From Trichoderma breve (lineage: Eukaryota; Ascomycota; Sordariomycetes; Hypocreales; Hypocreaceae): a stretch of 64,000 nucleotides of DNA. Below the pieces are notes generated by a model, which was not told the DNA's origin, ran no database searches, and worked only from the letters and a program-made list of their open reading frames with translations. Below, in pieces: positions 1-9,845 of the stretch (positions are counted from its first letter, which is position 1; the number at the start of each line of letters is the position of its first letter). The DNA lies in contig NC_079236.1 in NCBI RefSeq assembly GCF_028502605.1, forward strand, positions 1,736,001-1,800,000, read 5' to 3'. The position numbers were made by a program, and so were the translations under genes.

Positions 1-598
1 TCCCAAAGGAACAAAGGAGCTCCTCGTCTCGGCGTTCCAGGCTGCCGTACTCTTACTCTTCAACGACGTCACTGGAGATGGGTTCTTGGCATATGAGCAG
101 ATTTCAGCCGCCACGGGCCTCCAAGGCGGTGATTTGGACCGAACACTTCAATCATTGGCCTGTGGAAAGGCGCGTGTGTTGACAAAGCATCCTAAGGGGC
201 GCGATGTGAATCCTACGGACACATTTACTTTTAATAAGGCGTTTACCGACCCCAAATATCGTGTCAAGATCAACCAGATCCAGTTGAAGGAGACGAAGGA
301 AGAAAACAAGGCTACACACGAAAAGATTGCGCAGGATAGGCGGTTTGAAACCCAGGCTGCCATTGTGCGCATCATGAAGAGCCGTAAGACTATGGGTCAC
401 GCGGAGCTGGTGGCCGAAGTCATCAACTTGACCAAGAAGAGAGGCAGTGTTGAGCCGGCCGCCATCAAGAAGGAAATCGAGAGGTAAGCATCTTAAAAAA
501 TCTCCGAGAGTGACGAACAGATGAGCTAACCCTGCAATAGTCTGATTGAGAAGGATTATCTCGAGAGAGAGGAAAACTCTTACACATATTTGGCATAA
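1..598 (+). CDS. cul4: Cullin-4, C-terminal part (truncated by window edge)
   Basis: This is the C-terminal part of a cullin, the scaffold of a cullin-RING ubiquitin ligase. Reading frame 2 is open from the left edge. It has the cullin-homology signature around TLQSLACGKARVL and the block KINQIQLKETKEEN, which matches cullin-4 better than cullin-1 or cullin-3. The winged-helix neddylation module follows, with IVRIMK, whose lysine is the usual NEDD8 acceptor in this family. One intron is inferred at 484-540 (GTAAGC...AATAG, phase 2). Splicing restores ESLIEKDYLE and the family's typical ending, SYTYLA, before a TAA at 596-598. The N-terminal arm and most of the cullin-homology domain lie outside the window. 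The cullin call is very secure; assignment to the Cul4 subfamily rests on remembered family motifs. Confidence 0.9.
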
Positions 599-2601
599 GG
601 GGGGCTGAAGTTGGATGTTTTTTACACACATTTGCTTATATTTGTTTGCTTTGGCACTGATAGAAGGCGTGACGGGCCAAACGGTACGTGAGGCGTGTTA
701 GAGTCACTCGAACAACTTGGATTTAGCAGGCAGAAAGCATGTAGCTACATGAATTCCACGATCCCATGACGACCGCGTGCTTTGGTCCTTGCTACGTTTA
801 TTGGCCCTATTTTACTTGCTCCTTTTGCCCGATCTACGTTGTACACTGAAGTCGAGAGATTGGATGCTCTATGACAAGTCGGTCTGCTATCAGGGAAGAC
901 AAGTGTTTGAGAAGGATTACATCTATCTACGACTGATTGGTGATTTTCAGTGTGATGGGAAAATCCCTCACACCGCAACGTCGATGAGTCTCATTGTGCG
1001 GCATCTAAGAGTGTGCAAGTTGGCCATCTAGCGGTGAAGTTTGAACAAGGCGACCTTCTCTCTGCTCTATACTACCTATTTGTCAGGCCGTGCCCTTTGG
1101 AGTTGATTCTAGCAGAGGGAACGAATAGGCCGACAAAGTTGAATGAAAAGAGGCAACCAAAAAGCAAAGCGCCTTGTTACGTTTTGCTTGCCAGTGCATC
1201 ACCATCCACAAACTGCCACGTCAAAGAGGCTTGCGGGATTACCCACTGAGTCATTACACTCGAGCCTCCATTCGAACACGATCGTCGCGTCTTGTTCTAA
1301 TCAGCTCCCACTGGCGGCTGTGTGGACGATTCCGACGGCCAGCGTGGCACGAGGATGCCTGGTTTCGGGGCTGTCAAGTCCATGTAGATGGTTGTACAGA
1401 GTACCGAGTTTCTCCTCAGTGTAACACGGCGGGAAAAATCTTATGTTCCGTCTAAGACTTTGAAGCTACACAAGAGCACAGATGTGCTACTAATTCTTGT
1501 TATTGGATAGTCTCACCGTGCTGCAAACGGTGGGATTAGACACTTGGGGTTTAATGGGGATACTGTTGAGAACCAGGGACGCGTTCGCCCTCTTACATGT
1601 AGGGTCGGTGTTTCAGGAACTACGCGGCGTGTCGAAAAAGTGAGGCTTCACATGCGTGCAGGACATTCTCGACTCACGGCATTCACGGCGCAAACAATCG
1701 GCATCCCGTTTTCGATCGAACGGTGAGGCGGCTAGTTGCCTCATTGGAGCTGAACAGATCAAAGGTGTCCAAATCTAATGCGGTGTGTCGAACTGGTGGA
1801 GGGGGTGGGAAAGATAAGGCGTAATTGCTGTACACTGTTGATAGCGCAGGGATCCCTGCATATTCGAATGTTTCGATGATGATATCTCGCAGAATGTGAG
1901 GCGGAAGTGCTACTTTCACATGTTTCCCCTCGGACAAAAGGGTGCTGCAACACTTACACCAGAATTACTTAGGTGATCTAGTATCGACCAAGGGAAAAGA
2001 AATACGTGGTCTACATGAGGAGAACCTCCGTGTTTCATTTTAGTGAGGCTGATCTGATGCGATTAATATCAAGGCCCAGATGAGGTTAGAACACAGCTGC
2101 ACCATGACAGCTGCACACTTAGACTTGGAATATGCACAACATCCCCCGCACGGAGGATTCCGAACCAAAATCCATCCAGCTCACCGAAACCAACCAACCA
2201 ACCTCTATCTAAGTACCGAATGTAACATTCCTTTATTGTACATGTATTATACATGTATGCATACAAGTATCGACCCCAAGAAGGACAAGAACAGCTGGCA
2301 GCTTTCGCCTCACTATCCTGTCCGCAGAGTTGCTACACACCACACGTATTCATACTCGGTCAACGTATTTCGCAGATTTGCTTCTTGTGTTCCGCCTCAC
2401 TTTTTTGTTAGCTGATTCTGCCATTTTTAGCATCGAGATGTAGACATAGACGTAGGTAGACGGAGAGATGGCTCGGCGTATATATATCGGGGTGTGTCTT
2501 CAATGTCCGCCTGTCTTGCCTGGCTTCAACTCTCTTCCATCATCATCAAGACAACATTTAAATACTACAAGTCAATTCATCTTTTGAAGGCTCATCTCAA
2601 T
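599..2601. other. Intergenic region: cullin 3' flank and promoter of the next gene
   Basis: About 2 kb without a supportable gene. Open frames here are under 95 codons, overlap one another in several frames and show no recognisable domain. The segment 2228-2262 is rich in small palindromes (TGTACATGTA, ATACATGTAT). A TATA-like run (GTATATATAT) lies at about 2479-2488, followed by a pyrimidine-rich stretch that looks like the leader of the downstream gene. Confidence 0.6.
2479..2488 (+). promoter_or_regulatory. TATA-like element before the 2602 gene
   Basis: An alternating TA run sits 115-125 bases upstream of the chosen ATG at 2602 and only about 20 bases upstream of an earlier in-frame ATG at 2503. 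If it positions transcription about 30 bases downstream, the 2503 ATG would lie outside the mRNA. This supports the 2602 start. It is an inference from spacing only. Confidence 0.4.
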
Positions 2602-4545
2602 ATGATTTCAGGCTTGCCTGAGGGTGTTGTTCAGCTCAGCAGCAATCGCAGAGCTGGACAACCTCGTCGTCCCGAGCCACATCAATCCTCTCTCCAACCG
2701 CCAGTTCATCAAATAGGAGAGCGAGGCCTTGGACAAATGTCTCCTCCAAGACAATCCATGATGCAGCCCCACCCTTCATCATCATATAGTTCACATATGC
2801 ATCCCATCCCAACACAGAATGCACATACCTTACATCAGCCAATGTCTGAGTCTCAACCGCGGCGAAATATCGACATAATTGATATCCGCGACGAGAACAT
2901 CACCGAATCAGAAGCCCGCAAACGCCTCTCCTCTCTTATTGTCGTCCGTATGGAGAGATTGGCTGATCCATACGACCTCGACGATGAAGGCAACCCCATG
3001 CGTCCAACTTGGGACAAGGCAACACACACGGTACGAAGAGACATCTCCCAGGAAGATGCGAGACGCAAAGTCCGTGAGCTGAATAAGGAAACCGTCCCGG
3101 TGGCAGACAAGAAGAATGAACTTTCGTCGGCAATCCAGCGGCAGCTGGAGCATGCGTGGAATAAACTGGATAATATGGAATCGGACCCTCGCTTCATGTA
3201 CACGCTCGCTCAGTTGGATTGGAAGTATAAGAGAGTCGAAACTAGAGGTCATGATAGGAAGCATGACAGAAGAAGCAAGGATAAGAAGAAGAGCAAAGAG
3301 AAGCACAAGTCCAAAAGGTCACCGTCAAGATCAAAGCCCAAGAAAGAGCGAGTATCGGTGACGGCATACTTCAAGAGGGAACCGGGACGAAATGAACATT
3401 GCTTGAAGATGTTGAGGGCCCAGAGACAAGAACATGGAAGCAGAAGTCTGCCTCTCAAGGGGCATCTGCCCATGGTGATCCCAGGTCAGCCACCTCGCCC
3501 ACAGCCTGTTCAGAATAACACTGCCCGTTCTCTACCACACTTTCAGACTCACCAGCCTGCATTTGATCCTCAGGTTCAATGTCGTTTCCCATTGAGTCAG
3601 CCTTCAAATGCCTTGGCCGCTCGTCCTAATGGATCTGCCCCTCCACCTCCTTTTCCTCCTCCTCCGCCTCCTCCATCTCAGCCAGCATTGTCATCATTGC
3701 CAGCCCGGATTTCCCCTTCCGCTCTCCCATCAATTTCTTCGCGAAGCAACCTCTCCCAAGCAATCGAAGCCCAGAACCGCAGGATCCAATCAAACGCACC
3801 TAGAATGGAGCGCCAGGCTACATCAGGGTCGCACAACTCCAGAAGCTCCGTCACCTCCTTCAGCTCTCTCTCCAGCGAAGACTCTGATGATGACATCTTA
3901 ACACCAAGCTCGTCTGTTGGCCACAGTCCTCCTCAACATGAAGGGCAAAGAGGCCGAAGCAGGTACCGCCAGCATCAGAATGGAGGCGAGTCCGTTGCGC
4001 TGGAAGTAGCCCGCCGTCAAAGGCCAGCTGACAGGTTCGTTGGCATTCCTCCTCCAGCGCCTGATCCTATCAAAGCAGTGCCAGACGCAGAGATTCCGAG
4101 GCGCGTTGAACAGAGAGCGTACCGCGAAGGCGTCATGGATGCACCTGGAATGGCAAGATCCATGCCTACGGGGAACATAAACTCATCACGCCAGCCTCGA
4201 ATCGTACAGCCTCCAGAAAGCCAGAGATCTCTTCCCCATCACTCAGCACGACACTCTCTGAGCAGTCAAGACATGGATCGATTGGGAGAGAGATTCAGCC
4301 GGACATCATTAGCAGATGAGCCGCGAAGTCGCCCGGAGCCACCAAGGCGATACCGCGATGATTCCGATGACGAGATTATGGTACCTGGATCGAGTCGCGG
4401 TCCGTGGAGAAGGCAAGATGCTCAGAGATATATGGCAGACAGGAAGCGTACAAATCAAGATGCGTGGGATTTGGGTAGTAGCGGTCCGTTGCGATATGGG
4501 GAGAGCCAAACGAGAGGTACGAATTATGGAGGATATGAGAGGTGA
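2602..4545 (+). CDS. Uncharacterised low-complexity protein, 647 aa
   Basis: Single-exon frame. I chose the ATG at 2602 (A at -3) because the in-frame ATG at 2503 has weak context and sits almost on the TATA-like run; using 2503 would add 33 residues. No family is recognised. The order is: a Pro/Gln/His-rich N terminus; a denser, probably folded block (from IDIIDIRDENITESEARKRL through SDPRFMYTLAQLDWKYKRV) with many charged residues and heptad-like spacing; a strongly basic Lys/Ser/Arg stretch (KDKKKSKEKHKSKRS) that could be a nuclear localisation signal; the short block VSVTAYFKREP; a poly-proline tract; a Ser-rich acidic patch (SSLSSEDSDDD); and an Arg/Pro-rich tail. The composition suggests a nuclear or RNA-associated protein, but no catalytic motif is visible. 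Confidence 0.75.
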   Translation: MISGLPEGVVQLSSNRRAGQPRRPEPHQSSLQPPVHQIGERGLGQMSPPRQSMMQPHPSSSYSSHMHPIPTQNAHTLHQPMSESQPRRNIDIIDIRDENITESEARKRLSSLIVVRMERLADPYDLDDEGNPMRPTWDKATHTVRRDISQEDARRKVRELNKETVPVADKKNELSSAIQRQLEHAWNKLDNMESDPRFMYTLAQLDWKYKRVETRGHDRKHDRRSKDKKKSKEKHKSKRSPSRSKPKKERVSVTAYFKREPGRNEHCLKMLRAQRQEHGSRSLPLKGHLPMVIPGQPPRPQPVQNNTARSLPHFQTHQPAFDPQVQCRFPLSQPSNALAARPNGSAPPPPFPPPPPPPSQPALSSLPARISPSALPSISSRSNLSQAIEAQNRRIQSNAPRMERQATSGSHNSRSSVTSFSSLSSEDSDDDILTPSSSVGHSPPQHEGQRGRSRYRQHQNGGESVALEVARRQRPADRFVGIPPPAPDPIKAVPDAEIPRRVEQRAYREGVMDAPGMARSMPTGNINSSRQPRIVQPPESQRSLPHHSARHSLSSQDMDRLGERFSRTSLADEPRSRPEPPRRYRDDSDDEIMVPGSSRGPWRRQDAQRYMADRKRTNQDAWDLGSSGPLRYGESQTRGTNYGGYER

Positions 4546-5459
4546 AGAAGGATGTTATTGCAATTTGATATCGGGTGTTTTACATTTGTCGTAGTTTGTT
4601 CTTTACGCTGGACAGCTCATTACGTAGCTTTTCTTTGGCAGCCAAACTGGCAGTATGACTGAATTAAAATAACATTAAGCTTTTCAGCCCTTGAATTCAA
4701 TAAATTATGAATTATTGCCTTGCAATTCCGGTGATTTGGCTATGTTATAATAAGATGTCATCATGTTTCTTCTCTGCAGGTAGGCAACATTATATTACCT
4801 GTTGGTGCACCCTGTATATAGAACCTGATTTCTCCATCAACACCATCTTCATCTAGTAATCGAGTAAATATACTACATATAAACAACTACTAGTATCTAT
4901 TAATTTTTCGGAATACTGTCTATATTGGATTTCTGGATGGCCACTCTCTTGACCCGTTGGCCAAAAGTTCGACGCTGTAGGTTAAGTTTAGGCATGACGC
5001 AACTGCCTATCAGCAGAGCTGCATGGACTCACACACACACACATCGCTATTAGCCAGGTACCGTCTAACCCCTCAACTGTTGTTACACAGAATATTTTAC
5101 TCGATGGTCCGTTGATAGAACAATGTTCAACAATACTTCTCTTATTTTTCTTCTTCTTCTTTAAAGACTTGTTACCAATACCAAGTGTACATAGTAATAG
5201 ATGCTTAAGAGCGTGCAGCATTTAAAGTGGTCAATCGCGGATGACTAAGCATGTCGTATACAAACAAAATAAACCAAAGCTTGCATGGATACGCGATCCG
5301 CCCAGCGCGTTGATTGATTGCACAGGCCCTAGACGCGCCTTCATCAATATGCACTAGCAGCATCTCGATCTGACAAGTACCAGGCAGTAACTGATTGATG
5401 GTGGTATTGGTTCGATACTGCTATTCTTCCAGGCCTCGCCTCCCCCCCGGCACCTGTAT
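4546..5459. other. Intergenic region, 3' flank and PIF1 promoter
   Basis: No gene seen. AT-rich 3' flank (4600-4960) followed by a (CA)n microsatellite at about 5030-5043 and a T/C-rich run (TTCTTCTTCTT) near 5150. The last 150 bases are the probable PIF1 promoter and leader. Confidence 0.55.
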
Positions 5460-8078
5460 ATGATCTCTATCTTCAACCTCGCTGTCCGACCCTCGCCGAC
5501 TTCGCGGAGCCTTCAAAGGGCAGCGCACCTTGCCCATGTCCACTCGACTCGCCCGTCTTTCGACCCGATGTTTGCAAAGGCTCACAAGACGTTCAAGGCC
5601 AATGAACCCCCCGGTCGCAATGCCCTAGCCAAGCAGCTGTTCCCGTCCAGCAGCCCTGCGGCTCCCGTGACCGACATTCGAGATCAGCTCAAGAAGCCCG
5701 TGGCCAATGCTAACAGCGTTTCTGCCTCTGCTTCTGCCTCGTCGGCGAGGACAGCCCCGTTTTCGAAACCTCTGCAGGACCGATCGTCGGGCCTGATGCA
5801 ACAGCAACGGTCCATGACCACCTCGAGCAGCGCCGCCTCGGGATCGTTGGCGACTCTCTACACCAATTCGGATTCGTTCAAGGACGTCGATGTCGTTGAC
5901 CTTACTGGGACCGACACAAAGACAAAAGCAAAGATTCAGGAAGTTTATTTTGAAGAAGATGATTTCAGCGACGATGCGGACCTCGACCTTGATTTCAAGC
6001 CCCCCTCTGGGGTTCCCGTTCTCCCCGACCCAAAGCCAAAGCCGATAGAAGAAGATATCCTCCCTCCGTCTTCTGCTGCATTCCCGCCGCCGACTCAAGT
6101 ATTAGACTGGTCCTCTTCTCCCACATCACATTACTTCCCACCTCAACCTCAAAAGACAACTGCTTCTCTGAAGCGTGATTCATCTGGAGAGAATGAGATG
6201 ACGGGATTGCCCGCACCAAAGAAAAAGCGAGTATTGCCGGCAAGCTTCCGCTCAGAGTCAAGTGACAGCCAAAGCCAGGATGCTCCGGTTGCTGCGATTG
6301 CCCCGCCTACAAAGCCACCGCGCATGTGGGACGCTCCCGTCAGTGCCATTAACGAGCAAAAAAAACAGTTCAAGATTCAACAGGCAACGCGGTCAGAATC
6401 CCAAGGGCTAGACGAACAACCGCCCCAGTTTGGCAAATCCCACGATGGGGCTAAAGGCGATGCCATCCATCTGAGTAAGGAACAGGAGCATGTGCTCGAC
6501 CTTGTAGTGAACCAGGGGAAAAGTGTGTTTTTCACAGGCCCAGCAGGAACCGGAAAATCCGTCTTGATGAGGGCCATCATCAACCAGCTCAGAACCAAGT
6601 ATGCTCGAGATCGCGAGCGGGTGGCTGTGACAGCCTCGACAGGTCTTGCGGCGTGTAACATTGGAGGAATTACTCTTCACAGTTTCTCGGGTAGGCCACA
6701 CGTTGACATTGCCGCAGGCCTAATGCCCGTCGGTTGATGGTTATCCAGAGAAACAAATATAACTAATACTTTGGGGATAGGTATTGGCCTTGGAAAGGAA
6801 GACGCAGCTACTCTTGTCCGCAAAATTAGAAGGAACCCTAAAGCCAAAAACCGATGGCTTCGTACCAAATGTCTCATCATTGATGAGATATCCATGGTGG
6901 ATGGAGATTTGTTTGACAAACTGTCACAGATCGGAAGAACCATTCGCAACAACGGCCGACCTTGGGGCGGCATTCAACTCATCATCACAGGCGATTTCTT
7001 CCAACTCCCACCTGTTCCCGATGGGGACAAGAAGCGTGAAGCCAAATTTGCCTTTGATGCTGCTACTTGGAGCACATCAATAGATCACACGATTGGTCTT
7101 ACACAGGTTTTCCGTCAGCGCGACCCCAAATTCGCTGCCATGCTGAACGAGATGCGACTGGGGCAAATCACCCAAGACACAGTAGACACTTTCAAGAAGC
7201 TTGCAAGGCCACTCGAGTTCAACGATGGTGTGGAGTCGGCCGAGCTCTTCCCTACGCGAGCACAGGTAGATGGGTCCAACGAGAGAAGATTGCGAGATTT
7301 GCCTGGAGCGCCAACTCGATATGATGCAATAGACACGGGAGATGTCAACATTCGAGACAAGCTCCTGGCAAACATGATGGCGCCGAAATCCATCGAGCTC
7401 AAGATGGATTCTCAAGTCATGCTCATCAAGAATTTGGATGGATCCCTGGTGAATGGGTCGCTTGGCAGAGTCATCGCCTTCTCTGATGAGAGAACATTTG
7501 ACATGACCAACATGGACGACTACGACCCGTTTATGGACGACGCCATGGCAAAGGCACGCAGGAAGCTGAAGGCCTTTAGCCGCGAACCTGACCCAGACGG
7601 GTCAGGCATGAAGTATCCTGTTGTGCGCTTCATTTCCACAGATGGCGTAGCGCGAGTAATCCTTTGCCAGCCAGAGGAGTGGAAGGTGGAGCTTCCCAAC
7701 GGAGAGGTTCAAGCCAAGAGAGTCCAGCTTCCCTTGATTCTTGCGTGGGCCCTGTCCATCCACAAGGCCCAAGGCCAGACTCTAGAGAGAGTAACGGTCA
7801 ATCTGGGACGAGTGTTTGAAAAAGGGCAAGCTTATGTCGCACTTAGCCGTGCCACCAGCCAGGAGGGGCTGCGAGTCTTGGGCTTTGACAAGAATAAGGT
7901 CATGGCCCATCCGCGCGTCATTACGTTCTATAGGCAGCTCTACAGCGCCGAGGAAGCCGCGGCGAAAAGACCAAACTCGATTGCGGATTTTATCTCAAAT
8001 CGGAAGGGCGTTGTAAATACCCAGGTTCGAGAGGTTGTTGACCTGGATTCGGAAGAAGAGCGCGCAATGGCATATTAG
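5460..8078 (+). CDS. pif1: PIF1-family 5'-3' DNA helicase
   Basis: An ATP-dependent 5'-to-3' helicase of superfamily 1. PIF1 proteins act on mitochondrial DNA, telomeres, G-quadruplexes and Okazaki-fragment maturation. Two exons (5460-6690, 6781-8078) flank a 90-nt intron (GTAGGC...GATAG, branch CTAAT). The joined frame encodes 842 aa and restores [12 protein letters not shown]. The Walker A motif GPAGTGKS lies near residue 359, the Walker B motif [12 protein letters not shown] near 442, and the late helicase motif [18 protein letters not shown] near 760. The first 300 residues are Ser/Pro-rich and poorly conserved. The N terminus has Arg and hydroxyl residues and no acidic residue before position 35, like a mitochondrial presequence. 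A second in-frame Met is residue 37 (5568). Family assignment is secure. Confidence 0.95.
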
Positions 8079-8463
8079 CGAGACTTTCCTTGTTTTGTCA
8101 TGTCGAAACCGTAGATCAGTGTCATCTATGAAAGTATTTGTATCATCACTTCATCATTCTTACTATATGATTCTCCCCTTCATGAATATCTAGATACGGG
8201 AGTGAGGGATAGTTGCGATGTGGCGTCATCACCAGACTCAATTTTAAGGGGGTTTTAGACCAGCCCAATGAAAGACAAAAGGTCTCAACTTAATATAAAG
8301 TTGTCAATACCCAAGACTCAAGCCTATTCCATTCCGAGAGTTGCTGTCAGGTGCAGAAAAATCTTAGACAGGCCTGCATGTGCTTGGGGGCCATTGGGTG
8401 CGGACGGACGGAAACTCCAGGGGGGGACGTTGTCAGAGACGAAAAAACATCCACTTGATCCAT

Positions 8464-8478
8464 AAAAAAAAAAAAAAA
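8464..8478. repeat. Poly-A homopolymer, 15 bases
   Basis: An uninterrupted run of A about 390 bases after the PIF1 stop. It may be a simple mononucleotide repeat or the relic of a retroposed poly-A tail; no target-site duplication is obvious. Confidence 0.8.
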
Positions 8479-9069
8479 CTGTTGAGAGACAGGGGAATAT
8501 GAATCAGTCAGCGAATTAGTCGTGTCTGTGTCTGGATACGGAGTCGTATTACACTGGAGTAAGAAATGATGCTGGGAGTGAATCCCGCATAGACCCCACG
8601 AAGTGATGGATAGGATGACGGACAGCACAGGGGAAGGATGCAGTGAATGTGTACACGGAAGACCCGATGTGGTCATACTGTGCTCTGCTTATTCTGTTCT
8701 CTTACCATGTTCTGTTCACCCTAAAATGGTATCAATCGTATAAAATAAATAAATCAGAAACGCAGTCGGGGGGGCTCTTCTGCAAAAAGACACATCCATA
8801 GCTGTCCCGGGAATATTCTGGGGTATTATGCCAGATAGCATCCTCGTGGGGTGTGGTAACATTTGGTCAACCTAGACTTAGTAAGAGAAGCTCGAGCTTA
8901 TTACTGCAGAGGGCAATCTGATCCATACGATGGCATCTGGAACAGTCATTGGAACACCAGAATTGGACTGAGAGTGTGACAGCGGGCTAGGGCGTGCCTG
9001 CAGGTGCCCGCACTGGTTTAGTGGCTGGCTAGGTGGGCAAGTAAGATCCAGTTGAGGCGTTGACTATGT

Positions 9070-9845
9070 TACCACAGCGCGATTGCCCGTGCTGCAGGGG
9101 GCTTCTTACAGGCTCTTCCAAGCTCCTACAGGGCTCCCACACAGCACCGTTTGGCCTAAGCATCAATCCATATCCAGACGCGAAGGGCTCTGCTCGGCAA
9201 CCCGTTTGAGCCTAGCGCAGCCACATCCCAAACCGCTTTCTTTCCGCCCGCCAAAGTTGCCAGCCAGCAATCCATATCGTCCACCAAAATTTATCGTCTT
9301 CATCCTCTGTTTCGCACGCACTTTTCTCACGTTCTCTCTACCGAACCGGCGGAGGAGAGGCAGCACCGTAGAGGACTCCCTTTGAGTTTTCTCTTTGCCG
9401 CTGTTCGAATTGTCCCCGCGGCCACGACGACTGCGCTCGCCCTCCTCACGACTCGTCTCCGACTGCGCGCGTGTCCCAAATTCCTCCTGACGTCGTTGCA
9501 TCTGTTCGGAAGCTGTCCTCCACCTGCGCTGCTCTTCGTGACAAGATACCACCGATCGAGCGCCGACCGCGCCTCCGTTGTCTGGGATTCCTTCTGGCCG
9601 ATTACAACAGGCCCGAATCCATCTCCATTGGGACCGCCACGAAGCAATCATCTCGACTTTACTTCCCAAAGGAAGCCTTTGTTGTGAGGGCTTGCCAGGG
9701 TAGTGGTTTGTTCCTAGATGACAGCGTAAAGGCCACAAACGACGGAGATTGCCACTCCCTTTGTTCTTTCTGACCATCAGGGAGACGACACAGCCGAGCT
9801 ACGAGGGATTGGACCAGCAGCTGCCAGGCTGACTTGCATCTCAAC
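9070..9845 (+). promoter_or_regulatory. Probable long 5' leader of EDC3 with one minimal uORF
   Basis: Between the ATG at 9065 and the EDC3 start at 9846 there is one ATG on the plus strand, at 9718. It opens a four-codon uORF (Met-Thr-Ala-stop, 9718-9729). The roughly 650 ATG-free bases before it and the CT-rich composition suggest a transcribed leader, but the transcription start cannot be seen. Confidence 0.5.

Larger units (their letters stand above)
8079..9845. other. Intergenic region with EDC3 leader
   Basis: No gene supported. It holds the PIF1 3' flank, a 15-base poly-A run at 8464-8478, G-rich runs near 8419 and 8769, and from about 9070 a pyrimidine-rich stretch that looks like the EDC3 leader. 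Open frames on both strands here (up to 204 codons on the minus strand at 9163-9777) have Arg/Ser/Gln-rich composition expected of antisense readings of CT-rich DNA. Confidence 0.55.

Noticed and set aside
2494..2601. Extension of the 2602 protein to an upstream start
   Set aside because: The first codon of the longest frame is GTG, and the ATG at 2503 has poor context and lies too near the TATA-like run. The added residues look like translated leader.
5405..5425. GGTTCGAT resembling a tRNA B box
   Set aside because: The flanking bases do not pair as a T-arm and no A box or acceptor stem is found upstream.
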